Below are positions 9,017-17,125 of a stretch of DNA of 64,000 bases, in pieces. The stretch is from contig JACKOM010000015.1 in assembly GCA_024234265.1 (NCBI GenBank), forward strand, positions 1 through 64,000, read 5' to 3'. The position numbers and the translations under genes are program-made. The number at the start of each line of letters is the position of its first letter. Position 1 is the stretch's first letter. The DNA is from Oceanospirillaceae bacterium. GTDB lineage: Bacteria; Pseudomonadota; Gammaproteobacteria; Pseudomonadales; Oceanobacteraceae. Below the pieces are notes generated by a model that searched no databases, was not told the origin of the DNA, and saw only the letters and a list, made by a program, of their open reading frames with translations.

Positions 9017-9044
9017 AAAAAACGCCGCGATTGCGGCGTTTTTT
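9017..9044. terminator. Bidirectional intrinsic terminator
   Basis: Stem AACGCCGC / GCGGCGTT with a GATT loop, flanked by A6 and T6. It lies between the converging DUF2799 and FKBP genes and can serve both. Confidence 0.93.
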
Positions 9045-9061
9045 ATTTCAGGTTACGGGAA

Positions 9062-9682
9062 TTAATCCATTACCTTGAGCAGTTCAACTTCGAATACCAG
9101 GGCGCAGTGCGGAGGAATTGCACCGCTGCTGCCACGCTCGCCGTAGGCTAAATCGCTTGGCACGTATAAACGCCATTTGTCGCCTTCTTTCATCAGTTGC
9201 AGGGCTTCAGTCCAGCCGGCAATTACACCACTCACCGGGAATTCCGCTGGCTGGCCACGCTGCACAGAGCTGTCAAATACACGGCCGTCGATGAAAGTAC
9301 CGTGGTAGTGGGTGCTCACACGGCTGTTACGGGTAGGTTGTTTACCATTACCGTTACCGGCAGAAATCACTTCGTATTGCAGGCCAGATGCGGTAGTCAC
9401 AATACCTGCGCGTTTAGCGTTTTCCGCTAAAAACGCATCGCCTTCAGCACGGGCAGCTTTAGCACGTTCGGCTGCGGCTTTCTGCATTTCAGCCTGAATC
9501 ACATCATAAGCTTCTTCAATCTGATCCTGCTGCAGGGGCATTGGCGCGTTAGCAAGGGATTCCGCGATACCTTTAGTCAGTAAATCCAGATCGAAACCAG
9601 GGAACTGGGACGTTTTGAGCTGATCACCCACCTGGCGACCGATTAAATAACTGACGATTTTGGCTGGGCTGTCAAAGCTCAT
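9062..9682 (-). CDS. FKBP-type peptidyl-prolyl cis-trans isomerase
   Basis: Two-part FKBP of the FklB/FkpA/Mip kind, 206 residues. An N-terminal dimerisation helix bundle (1-95, with AEMQKAAAERAKAARAEGDAFL) precedes an FKBP fold (about 110-206). The fold carries FDSSVQRGQPAEFPV, GWTEALQLM and YVPSDLAYGERG, the residues lining the prolyl pocket. There is no signal peptide from the ATG at 9682, suggesting a cytoplasmic FKBP22/FklB-like role. The frame extends to 9745, but that segment is not family-like. Confidence 0.92.
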   Translation of the reverse strand: MSFDSPAKIVSYLIGRQVGDQLKTSQFPGFDLDLLTKGIAESLANAPMPLQQDQIEEAYDVIQAEMQKAAAERAKAARAEGDAFLAENAKRAGIVTTASGLQYEVISAGNGNGKQPTRNSRVSTHYHGTFIDGRVFDSSVQRGQPAEFPVSGVIAGWTEALQLMKEGDKWRLYVPSDLAYGERGSSGAIPPHCALVFEVELLKVMD

Positions 9683-9748
9683 GTAAGCTCCAATTCTGCG
9701 GATTAAAAGGGCGCACACTGTAGCACAGCTGCGCCATCTGCCCAAATA

Positions 9749-10498
9749 TCAGCCTATGATCAGGCGCAGGCCCACGAGTATAGTGACAACTTCATAGGCC
9801 CGTTTAATCCACACACTGCCCATTTTCAACGCCAGGTGTGCGCCGGCAAAGCCCCCCAGCAGGGAGCCTAAAATCAGCGCGGGTAACCAGTGCCATTGCA
9901 CCACCCCAACAAACGACATGGTCATGGCACCACTGGCATTCCAGAATAAACCCACCGCAATCAGGGTGTGGCCCACAGCCCGCTTGTAATCCAGCCCGAA
10001 CCACTTCACCAGCCACAGGGTGGCAAATAAACCCGTACCGGCGGATAACGCGCCGTTGGCAAAACCAATACCAAATAAACCCAAACCGCCCAGTATCAAA
10101 CCGCGCCGGTCACGGTTTTTATGCTCGGCCACCACCCCCATGGCGGGTTTAAAAATCGAATAAAGCCCCAGGCACAGGGTGAAACAGCCGAGCACAATCT
10201 GCGCAGGGCGATCGGGCACACCCACAATCAGATAGGCCCCCAGCACCACACCGGGAATACCCGCCAGCAGCATAAATAAATTCAGCCGCCAGCTGGTGTG
10301 GCCCTCTTTCACATTACGGATAGTGGCGCCCAGGCCTAAAAATACCGTGGCGATTTTGTGGGTGGCGAGGGCCACTGAAAATGGCAAACCAAGGAAGATC
10401 AACACGGGTAACTGAATCAGCCCGGCACCGCCGCCGGCAAACGCAGAAAACACATTTGCCACAAAGGAGATTAAAAACAGCAGGATTTGATCTACCAT
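9749..10498 (-). CDS. TauE/SafE-family membrane permease
   Basis: Inner-membrane protein of 249 residues with about seven or eight hydrophobic helices and the duplicated family motif: GGGAGLIQLPVLIFLG near residue 22, and a second glycine-rich GALSAGTGLF near 150. TauE/SafE proteins are proposed exporters of sulfite or organosulfonates. The substrate cannot be inferred here, since no sulfur gene is adjacent. Confidence 0.88.
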   Translation of the reverse strand: MVDQILLFLISFVANVFSAFAGGGAGLIQLPVLIFLGLPFSVALATHKIATVFLGLGATIRNVKEGHTSWRLNLFMLLAGIPGVVLGAYLIVGVPDRPAQIVLGCFTLCLGLYSIFKPAMGVVAEHKNRDRRGLILGGLGLFGIGFANGALSAGTGLFATLWLVKWFGLDYKRAVGHTLIAVGLFWNASGAMTMSFVGVVQWHWLPALILGSLLGGFAGAHLALKMGSVWIKRAYEVVTILVGLRLIIG

Positions 10499-10533
10499 AA
10501 CGACAATTCTGTTCCGGTTGTAAGAGGTGAAAT

Positions 10534-10776
10534 ATGCCGAGCTATGCCCTGTATTATTACGATGGCTGCCCCTATTGCCAGCGTGTATTAGGCGCTCTGC
10601 CCAACATCAAAGTGGATGTGGAAAAACGCAACACCATGCGCAATCCGGACTTCCGCAAAGAACTGATCCAGGGTGGCGGGCGCAGCACTGTACCCTGCCT
10701 GCGCATCGAAGAAAACGGCCAGGTGCGCTGGATGTATGAATCGCTTGATATCATCAGCTACCTGCAAAAACTCTGA
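10534..10776 (+). CDS. Glutaredoxin
   Basis: Short thioredoxin-fold protein of 80 residues with the active-site CPYC at 13-16 and the cis-proline segment STVPCLRI (about 52-59). It ends in the helix typical of glutaredoxin-3-like proteins. Predicted to reduce disulfides or glutathione mixed disulfides in the cytoplasm. It diverges from the TauE/SafE gene across a 35-base gap. Confidence 0.9.
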   Translation: MPSYALYYYDGCPYCQRVLGALPNIKVDVEKRNTMRNPDFRKELIQGGGRSTVPCLRIEENGQVRWMYESLDIISYLQKL

Positions 10777-10791
10777 TAACAGAGCTTCCAT

Positions 10792-10818
10792 AAAAAATGC
10801 GCCATTGGCGCATTTTTT
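10792..10818. terminator. Bidirectional intrinsic terminator
   Basis: AAAAAATGCGCC ATT GGCGCATTTTTT is a perfect hairpin between converging glutaredoxin and riboflavin synthase genes. Confidence 0.93.
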
Positions 10819-10830
10819 ATTTTGGAAGAT

Positions 10831-11442
10831 TTATTTAAACCGCTGCGCCAGCACCCGCTCAACCGTATCCACCACCGCTTGGGTGTGGCTGTCGATTTCC
10901 AGGTTAATTTTATCCCCGGCTTTTGCAGTGCCGAATAAGGTCACACGCAGGGTTTCAGGAATTAAATACACACAAAACCTATCATCACGCACTTCAGCAA
11001 TGGTGAGGCTGCAACCGTTTAACCCGATATAACCTTTATCGAGAATATAGGCTTTAAATTGCGGCGGAATACTGAACCATACAATGCAATTATTTTCCGG
11101 ACGTTCGATAGCGAGAATTTCCACCTGGCCGGCAATATGGCCGGAAATTAAATGCCCGCCAATATCATCACCAATACGCGCGGCGCGTTCGGCATTGACC
11201 TGATCGCCCTGTTTTAACTGGCCAAGGTTGGTAAGGCGCAGGGTTTGCGCCATGGCATCAAAATAGACCCGTGTGCCGTCGATTTTAGTCACCGTCAGGC
11301 AGGTGCCATTCAGCGCCACACTGGCGCCCAGGGTTAAACCCGCCAGCATAGTGGCCGGTAAATCCAGGGCAAAGGTGCTCAGGCCGGGCTTCTGCTCAAG
11401 ACTGGCGATGGTCAGGGTGGTCTGAACGATTCCGGTAAACAT
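10831..11442 (-). CDS. ribE: Riboflavin synthase subunit alpha
   Basis: Dismutates two 6,7-dimethyl-8-ribityllumazine molecules to riboflavin. The protein has the invariant start MFTGIV and two homologous lumazine-binding barrels. Barrel 1 (1-95) carries VALNGTCLTV; barrel 2 (98-195) carries the counterpart IGLNGCSLTI. Length (203) is normal. It stands alone here, away from other rib genes, and no FMN riboswitch is visible upstream. Confidence 0.95.
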   Translation of the reverse strand: MFTGIVQTTLTIASLEQKPGLSTFALDLPATMLAGLTLGASVALNGTCLTVTKIDGTRVYFDAMAQTLRLTNLGQLKQGDQVNAERAARIGDDIGGHLISGHIAGQVEILAIERPENNCIVWFSIPPQFKAYILDKGYIGLNGCSLTIAEVRDDRFCVYLIPETLRVTLFGTAKAGDKINLEIDSHTQAVVDTVERVLAQRFK

Positions 11443-11561
11443 GCTTTCACTCCGCCAAGCTAAATTCAGCGGTATTATGCACTATACTCAGAACATATTC
11501 TGCGGCAGATTAGATTCCACAAGACTCCACGCCCGTTATTGCACCGACAGCAGAGGCTCCC

Positions 11562-12740
11562 ATGACACGGACAGTTATTACTGAAAAAAAAGTCGGTCTG
11601 GTTTTATCCGGCGGCGGCGCCCGCGCTGCTTATCAGGTCGGTGTTTTAAAAGGCATCAGCCGGATTTTGCCGGTGGAAAGCGGCAACCCCTTTAAAGTCA
11701 TCAGCGGCACCTCGGCAGGTGCAATCAATGCAGTGGCCCTCGCCAGTTATGCCGGCCACTACCGCTTAGGTATCCGCCAGCTGGAACGCATCTGGAAAAA
11801 CTTCAGCTGCGAGCAAATTTTCAAAACCGATATTCCCAGCCTGCTGAAGTGGTCCATGACCTTTTTCCTCAACAGTTTTTTTGGTTATAAGGCTGGCCAG
11901 CCGGTTTCCCTGTTAAACAATGCCCCCCTCAAAGAGCTGCTGGAAAAAACCATGCAGTTTGAAAATATCCAGAAGGCGATTGATGTCGGTGATTTACACG
12001 CCATCGGCATTTCCGCATCGGGTTACGGCTCTGGTGAATCGGTGAGTTTTTTCCAGGGCCATTACAATTTAAAAAACTGGCAGCGCCAGCGCCGCATCGG
12101 CATGCGTGCACGCCTGAATGTGGATCACCTGCTCGCCTCATCGGCGATTCCGGCGGTTTTTCCGGCGGTGAAAATCAACCGCGAATATTTTGGTGATGGT
12201 GCAATCCGCCAGCTCGCTCCCATCAGCCCGGCGCTGCACATGGGGGCGGAAAAGGTACTGGTCATCGGTGTGAGTGGCATGGCCCATAAACGCAAACACC
12301 GCGAGTCGATGCGGGCCTATCCCAGCCTCGCCAAAATCATGAATCATATGTTTAACGCGGCCTTCCTCGATAGCATGGAATCCGACGTTGAACGCCTCAG
12401 CCGTATTAACCGCACCCTGGGCATGATTCCGGACGAGGTGAAAAAGAGCCAGCGCATGGAACTCAAACCCGTGGAAATTCTGGAAATTTCCCCCAGCGAA
12501 TCCATCGATGATATCGCCGCGCGCCATGCACGCGAATTACCCAAAAGCCTGCGCCTGTTTTTACGCGGCTCTGGCACTACCCATAAAAGTGGCGCCGGTG
12601 TGCTCAGTTACCTGTTGTTTGAACGGGGCTTCTGCCGGGATTTAATTCAGCGTGGATATGATGACGCCATGGCCCACAAAGATGAGATACTGCGCTTCTT
12701 TTGTGAGGGCGATGCATGTCAGGGCAAAAACGACAGCTGA
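11562..12740 (+). CDS. Patatin-like phospholipase
   Basis: Predicted serine acyl hydrolase with the Ser-Asp dyad. The oxyanion loop is GGGARAAYQ (about 17-25), the nucleophile elbow is GTSAG (about 48-52) and the catalytic aspartate lies in FGDGAIRQ (about 218). At 392 residues it has an extra C-terminal region of about 120 residues after the patatin fold, with a HAREL helix. No signal peptide is seen, so it is probably cytoplasmic or peripheral. The end overlaps the start of the sirtuin gene by 25 bases, so the two are likely translated together. Confidence 0.9.
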   Translation: MTRTVITEKKVGLVLSGGGARAAYQVGVLKGISRILPVESGNPFKVISGTSAGAINAVALASYAGHYRLGIRQLERIWKNFSCEQIFKTDIPSLLKWSMTFFLNSFFGYKAGQPVSLLNNAPLKELLEKTMQFENIQKAIDVGDLHAIGISASGYGSGESVSFFQGHYNLKNWQRQRRIGMRARLNVDHLLASSAIPAVFPAVKINREYFGDGAIRQLAPISPALHMGAEKVLVIGVSGMAHKRKHRESMRAYPSLAKIMNHMFNAAFLDSMESDVERLSRINRTLGMIPDEVKKSQRMELKPVEILEISPSESIDDIAARHARELPKSLRLFLRGSGTTHKSGAGVLSYLLFERGFCRDLIQRGYDDAMAHKDEILRFFCEGDACQGKNDS

Positions 12741-13447
12741 GTAAACGCTGCGTAGTATTAACCGGTGCCGGCATTTCTGCCGAATCCGGCATTCAAACGT
12801 TCCGCGATCAAAACGGCCTGTGGGAAAACCACCGCATTGAAGATGTGGCCACCCCTGAGGGCTTCGCCCGCGACCCGCAACTGGTGCAACACTTTTATAA
12901 CCTGCGCCGCGCTCAGTTATTAAGCCCGGCAGTGCAACCCAACCCCGCACATATTGCCCTCGCCGAATTTGAAAAAACCTTCCGTGGCGAATTTCTGCTG
13001 GTGACACAAAATGTCGATGATCTGCACGAGCGCGCCGGCAGCCATAACCTGCGCCATATGCACGGTGAATTATTAAAAGCACGCTGCACCCACTGCAGCA
13101 GCATTGTGCCCTGGCAGGCTGATATTGAATTGCTCAGCCCCTGCCCCCGTTGCCACCGCAGTGGCAGCCTGCGCCCGCATATTGTCTGGTTCGGGGAAAT
13201 GCCCCTGTATATGCAGGAGATTTACGATGCCCTGCGCCAGTGTGATTTATTTGTGAGTATCGGCACTTCCGGCCATGTTTACCCCGCCGCCGGTTTTGTG
13301 GAACAGGCCCGCGCCGCCGGGGCCCGTACCGTGGAGCTGAATCTGGAGCGCAGCGCCGCCAACAGTTTTTTTGATGAAAGTTACCAGGGGCTGGCGAGTG
13401 TGATGATTCCGCAATTTTTTGCACAGGTGCAGCATCCGGGAGCCTGA
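12716..13447 (+). CDS. cobB: Sir2-family NAD-dependent protein deacylase (class III)
   Basis: NAD-dependent lysine deacylase. It shows the NAD-binding GAGISAESGIQTFR, the QNVDDLHERAG motif, the catalytic His in MHGEL, four zinc cysteines (CTHC and CPRC) and GTSGHVYPAA. The YxxR pair in HFYNLRRAQL is the signature of sirtuins acting on acidic acyl groups such as succinyl-lysine. Residues before about 10 are poorly conserved, so the start could lie slightly downstream. Confidence 0.92.
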   Translation: MSGQKRQLSKRCVVLTGAGISAESGIQTFRDQNGLWENHRIEDVATPEGFARDPQLVQHFYNLRRAQLLSPAVQPNPAHIALAEFEKTFRGEFLLVTQNVDDLHERAGSHNLRHMHGELLKARCTHCSSIVPWQADIELLSPCPRCHRSGSLRPHIVWFGEMPLYMQEIYDALRQCDLFVSIGTSGHVYPAAGFVEQARAAGARTVELNLERSAANSFFDESYQGLASVMIPQFFAQVQHPGA

Positions 13448-13468
13448 ACGGCCCCATCAAACCGCCAT

Positions 13469-13502
13469 AAAAAAAGCCCGGCAGTCACCTGCCGGGCTTT
13501 TT
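13469..13502 (+). terminator. Intrinsic terminator (bidirectional)
   Basis: AGCCCGGCAG TCAC CTGCCGGGCT with flanking A and T runs, just after the sirtuin gene and before the converging small coiled-coil gene. Confidence 0.92.
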
Positions 13503-13520
13503 AGTTTTTGCAGGGTTAGC

Positions 13521-13745
13521 TTAACCGCGGCTGCGCAGTTCTTTTTCCGCATCACGCAGCTGATATTCCAGATCCGCCACTTTTTGTTTCAGATCGCCCT
13601 GGGTTTCGCTGGCCTGTTTGAGCAGTTTTTCGCTTTCACGCAGATCATCGCGGGCGTTCTGCAAGGCGGTTTTGAGGGGCATAGCAAACAGCAGGTAGGA
13701 AATTCCCATCCCCGCCACCAGTACAAGCGCAAGAATAAACGGCAT
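13521..13745 (-). CDS. Small membrane-anchored coiled-coil protein
   Basis: Hypothetical 74-residue protein. One N-terminal membrane helix (residues about 2-20) is followed by a charged heptad-rich segment (28-72), predicted to form a coiled coil. The organisation resembles small envelope proteins such as YajC or LapA, but I recognise no family. The regular amphipathic pattern and the terminator at its 3' end favour a real gene. Confidence 0.6.
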   Translation of the reverse strand: MPFILALVLVAGMGISYLLFAMPLKTALQNARDDLRESEKLLKQASETQGDLKQKVADLEYQLRDAEKELRSRG

Positions 13746-14119
13746 AACTGTCTCCTGATTGAGTGTTTTATCAGCAAAAAGGTGTCAAAAAATTCACTTT
13801 GTCCACCTTTCCACAGATTCTGTGGATAACTTTGTGGTTAAGGTCGTGAAAAGTCTGCCAAGTGCCCGTTTTTTGGGGGGGAACCTCAGATTGATCATTT
13901 TTTAACCGCAAAAAAAATCCTATATTTATCAACTAGTTACTTAAAAATAGGAAAAAATGTTTAATCTTTGTGCACATTTTGCGTGGCCCTTACGGGTTTT
14001 TATCCGCTTTGTGCATAACATTCGTCAATTTCCGCCGTGTCAATACGAAAAATGGCCTCATCGTGGGGCAAAATTAAAAATAAACCGGCGAATTGTCAGA
14101 AACGTCAATTTTTTGCTGC
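13746..14119. other. AT-rich intergenic region with two DnaA-box-like sites
   Basis: About 370 bases without a credible gene. It contains a hairpin CCACAG ATT CTGTGG at about 13811, two matches to TTATNCACA on the minus strand (TGTGGATAA about 13820 and TGTGCATAA about 14010), and between them an AT-rich stretch around 13910-13970. It probably carries the promoter of the downstream small gene. Confidence 0.4.
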
Positions 14120-14434
14120 TCACTCACTGAGCAGCTCATCGATACTGCGCAGCACTGTGAGTAACTCGGCCACGGGCAATCCGGCGAGGGCTTCTTCTGC
14201 CATGGGGGCAATCGCGCAGTTTCCCGGCAGGGGCAAAGCGTTATCCACTAAGTGCTGCATACGCACCAGAAATACAAACTGCAGCCACTCGCTGAAATTC
14301 AGTGTGTCGATACAAAACGGCTGCACACTTAACAGGGCTTCTGGCGCCGGTGCTTCTTCAGCCCACAGGCCCGCCGCCCGCAATGCGCTTTGTGCTGCCT
14401 GTAAATGAAGGCGTAAATGCTCAACCTGCGACAT
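14120..14434 (-). CDS. YqcC family protein (DUF446)
   Basis: Small all-helical cytoplasmic protein of 104 residues matching E. coli YqcC along its length. It shares the signature QPFCIDTLNFSEWLQFVFL (about 37-55) and the ending PLPGNCAIAPMAEEAL. Function is unknown; in enterobacteria the gene neighbours truC. The ATG at 14434 is used because the family begins there; the longer frame to 14476 is not conserved. Confidence 0.85.
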   Translation of the reverse strand: MSQVEHLRLHLQAAQSALRAAGLWAEEAPAPEALLSVQPFCIDTLNFSEWLQFVFLVRMQHLVDNALPLPGNCAIAPMAEEALAGLPVAELLTVLRSIDELLSE

Positions 14435-14495
14435 AAAACTCCCGCCTGCGCAAAAATCGCCGTAGTATACCGGCAACTTCTTCAGACCAATATCT

Positions 14496-15272
14496 ATGCT
14501 GCGCCGTCAATTCGAGTATTTTTGCAACGCCCTGGTGTTTTACAGCCGTCTCCCCGGCCCGGCCCGTTTAACCTATAACGATACCCTGCTGGCCCGTGGC
14601 AGCCGTTATTTCCCCCTGATCGGCATGTTGCTCGCGGCGCTGGGCGCGGCGGTGATTTATGTGCTCGCGCAATTTTTGCCACAAAGTGTGGCCGTGTTAC
14701 TTGGCATGGCCCTGCTGCTGCTCAGCACCGGGGCATTCCACGAGGATGGCCTGGCCGATGCCTGTGATGGTTTTGGCGGCGGTTACAGTCCTGAAAAAAT
14801 TCTGCTCATCATGAAAGATTCGCGTATCGGTACCTACGGCGCGGCGGCCCTGTGCATGATACTGCTGGCCCGCTGGCAAACCCTGAGCCTGCTGCCCTTA
14901 ACCGCCATGATCGGCGTGATGATCTGTGCCGCAGGTTTAAGCCGTGCAGCGGCCATCAGCATCAGTTTATTTTTGCCCTACCAGCGCCTGGATTTAGACA
15001 GCAAAGCCAAACCCATTGCCCGTAATCTGCGCCGCAAAGATGTGTTACTCGCCTGGGGTTTTGCCCTGCTGCCGTTATTGTGGATGCCCGGTCTGTTTGC
15101 CCTGCTGGCGCTGCTGTGCTGTATTGCCATCGCGATTCTCGCAGGGCGTTATTACCTGCGCCATTTGGGCGGTTATACCGGGGATTGCCTCGGCGCGGCC
15201 CAGCAAGTGTGTGAACTGGCGGTACTGCTGTGCGGCCTCGCGCTTTTGGAAGCCGCCCCCGCCATCTGCTAA
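14496..15272 (+). CDS. cobS: Adenosylcobinamide-GDP ribazoletransferase (cobalamin synthase)
   Basis: Integral membrane enzyme joining adenosylcobinamide-GDP with alpha-ribazole in the last steps of vitamin B12 assembly. The hallmark acidic motif FHEDGLADACDGFGGG is at about residues 79-94, followed by KDSRIGTYGA and later a TGDCLGAAQQ segment. There are six or seven hydrophobic helices and the normal length (258). It is isolated: no cobU, cobT or cobC is within reach and I see no cobalamin riboswitch in the short upstream gap. Confidence 0.93.
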   Translation: MLRRQFEYFCNALVFYSRLPGPARLTYNDTLLARGSRYFPLIGMLLAALGAAVIYVLAQFLPQSVAVLLGMALLLLSTGAFHEDGLADACDGFGGGYSPEKILLIMKDSRIGTYGAAALCMILLARWQTLSLLPLTAMIGVMICAAGLSRAAAISISLFLPYQRLDLDSKAKPIARNLRRKDVLLAWGFALLPLLWMPGLFALLALLCCIAIAILAGRYYLRHLGGYTGDCLGAAQQVCELAVLLCGLALLEAAPAIC

Positions 15273-15302
15273 GATGCGCCCCCTGAATCACGGGGGTTGA
15301 AC

Positions 15303-16319
15303 ATGACATTATTAGATTATCTGGCGCAGTTACCGGGCAATGCGTGGCTGTTTGATGTGGGCCGCCCCATCCGCAAACTGGATAAAAGCCAGTTTGCCCA
15401 GTTTGAAGCCCTCGCCAAACCTTACCCCAGCCCCTACCTGCACCACGCCTGGTTTGCGGTGTTTGTCGCCCAGCCCACCAACCCGGAACAGGAAACCCTG
15501 TGGTTTTTAAAATGGCCCCTGGATGAACAGGGCTTTTTAGTGCCGGCGGTGCGTGATGATTTAGTAAACCGTTTGCTGGCCCTGAAAAACCAACAGGTCG
15601 CTGCCGACAGCGCCCTGCAGGACCCGCTCAAAGACAACCCTTTTTCGTTTGCCCCTGACCAATACCGCTTAGCCAGCCTGCATGCGGAAATTCACCAATT
15701 GCTGCACCGCCCGGTAAGCAGTTATTACGCCGATGCCCTGGCATTTGTGCAAAGCCCGCAACCCAACGACAACTGGCAGCACTTAGGTCTGCAGGGGCTT
15801 GCGGATATCGCTGTACGCCATGACGAATTCAGCGAGAACCTGGCCCGCGCCATCAGCGACATGCCACAAACACCCTATCTGGCCCTGGCCCAATGTCTGG
15901 AAAACCAGCCCCTGTCCCCCGCCATTCAGGCCGCGGCACTGAAACGTCTGCAAAAAGATATGCAGGAAAACAACAGCGCCGCCCTCGAAGCCTCGGTACG
16001 GATTATTGCCGCCAGCAATCCGGCCACGGGCCGCGCCCAGGCCTGGCAGCTTTTATTTGCCCGCGAACAGGACGACACCGGAGCCATGCTCGCCTTCAGC
16101 CGCGCAGCGTGTTTTGATTTAAATGAACAGCGCGAATTAATTCTGCCCTTTCTGGAAAAACTGGCCCGCACCGGCGGTGATTTCGCCTGCTTTAAACGGG
16201 TGATGGCTGACTTATTATTTTTAAATGCACTGCGCCCGGTATTACTTGCCGCCCTGCGTTCCCCCGCCGCCAGCGAACAATTAATGCTCGCCAAACAGCA
16301 ATTAATTCCGGGGGCATAA
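15303..16319 (+). CDS. DUF3549 family protein
   Basis: Uncharacterised 338-residue cytoplasmic protein. The opening LLDYLAQLPGNAWLFDVGRPIRKLD matches DUF3549 proteins of Pseudomonas and relatives; the rest is alpha-helical and repeat-like. Start: ATG at 15303, preceded by GGGGG. It lies 30 bases after cobS and one base before the YchJ-like gene, so cobS-DUF3549-ychJ probably form one transcript. Confidence 0.75.
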   Translation: MTLLDYLAQLPGNAWLFDVGRPIRKLDKSQFAQFEALAKPYPSPYLHHAWFAVFVAQPTNPEQETLWFLKWPLDEQGFLVPAVRDDLVNRLLALKNQQVAADSALQDPLKDNPFSFAPDQYRLASLHAEIHQLLHRPVSSYYADALAFVQSPQPNDNWQHLGLQGLADIAVRHDEFSENLARAISDMPQTPYLALAQCLENQPLSPAIQAAALKRLQKDMQENNSAALEASVRIIAASNPATGRAQAWQLLFAREQDDTGAMLAFSRAACFDLNEQRELILPFLEKLARTGGDFACFKRVMADLLFLNALRPVLLAALRSPAASEQLMLAKQQLIPGA

Positions 16320-16320
16320 G

Positions 16321-16749
16321 ATGCGTTGCCCCTGTTGCTCCGGCTTAGCATATGAAAATTGCTGCGGCCCTGTGCATGCCACACAAAATGCGGCAAGCCC
16401 TGAACAACTAATGCGCAGCCGTTACAGCGCCTACGCTTTAAAAAAATGGGCTTACCTGCTGGCCACATGGCACAGCAGCACACGCCCCGCCGAACTGCAG
16501 GATGACAACAGCCAGTGGTTAAAACTGGTTATTCATCACAGCGATAACCACACAGTGGAATTCTCTGCATATTTTAAAGACGGCGTGCAATACGGTCTGC
16601 TGCATGAAATATCCAATTTTGCGCAGGAAAACACCCACTGGACCTATGTGGACGGCACATGCAAAGTGAGTAATTTCAAGCCTGAACGTAATGATGAATG
16701 CCTGTGTGGCAGCGGCAAGAAATTTAAAAAGTGTTGTGGGGCTGCTTGA
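16321..16749 (+). CDS. YchJ family protein with SEC-C zinc motif
   Basis: YchJ-like protein of 142 residues. An N-terminal metal-binding CPCCSGLAYENCCG (residues 3-16) is followed by the NTF2-like core (MRSRYSAY, then a TWHSSTRP segment). A second C-terminal SEC-C motif CLCGSGKKFKKCCG ends the protein. The SEC-C motif is shared with SecA and is thought to bind zinc. A heptamer array begins five bases after the stop codon. Confidence 0.9.
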   Translation: MRCPCCSGLAYENCCGPVHATQNAASPEQLMRSRYSAYALKKWAYLLATWHSSTRPAELQDDNSQWLKLVIHHSDNHTVEFSAYFKDGVQYGLLHEISNFAQENTHWTYVDGTCKVSNFKPERNDECLCGSGKKFKKCCGAA

Positions 16750-16754
16750 GGCCA

Positions 16755-16810
16755 GACGCCCGACGCCCGACGCCCGACGCCCGACGCCCGACGCCCGACG
16801 CCCGACGCCA
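16755..16810. repeat. Heptanucleotide tandem array (GACGCCC)7 + GACGCCA
   Basis: Seven perfect GACGCCC units and one GACGCCA unit directly follow the ychJ-like gene. The terminal unit equals the unit of the 36361 array, linking the families by single-base changes. Confidence 0.96.
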
Positions 16811-16858
16811 ACGATGTGATATAAAAGCACGCTAGTCACGTTATGAGTAACCTAATTT

Positions 16859-17125
16859 ATGTTCTCCTGCGCCCACTACGACTACATCGAAATTGCCTGT
16901 ATGCAGGCCTACCCTGTGACATTGTTTTTAATCTCCGGTGAAACTATTTCCGGCGACGCATTGGATACCTGCCGTAACGGGCAACAACAGGAATGCATAA
17001 AACTGGGCACAACCCAGGGTGAAGTTTGTGTGGTGCTTGAAGATATAAAAAAAATGCGGGTGGATAAAATCAACCCGCATTTTCAGGAAGTGGTTTTTCA
17101 AACGCTTAACGCAAAAACGGATTAA
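16859..17125 (+). CDS. rof: Rof (YaeO) family Rho-inhibitory protein
   Basis: Rho-binding antiterminator family, 88 residues. The family core runs CAHYDYIEIACM then an Sm-like fold with LFLISGETISGDALD and ending VVLEDIKKMRVDKI. Known Rof binds the Rho primary RNA site and blocks termination. The 3' end overlaps the converging chrR gene by 20 bases. A perfect hairpin inside this gene (17051-17083) reads on the other strand as the chrR terminator. Confidence 0.82.
   Translation: MFSCAHYDYIEIACMQAYPVTLFLISGETISGDALDTCRNGQQQECIKLGTTQGEVCVVLEDIKKMRVDKINPHFQEVVFQTLNAKTD
17051..17083 (-). terminator. Intrinsic terminator of chrR embedded in rof coding sequence
   Basis: The minus strand reads AAAATGCGGGT, an 11-base loop, ACCCGCATTTT, then T4 more: a perfect 11-bp stem with a U8 tail, 23 bases beyond the chrR stop. 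On the plus strand it encodes the end of Rof. Confidence 0.88.

Noticed and set aside
13800..14030. Replication origin suggested by DnaA-box-like sites
   Set aside because: Only two sites, no dnaA, dnaN or similar genes nearby, and no organised iteron cluster.
14477..14495. Cobalamin riboswitch before cobS
   Set aside because: The gap to the divergent yqcC gene is only about 60 bases and lacks the B12 box.
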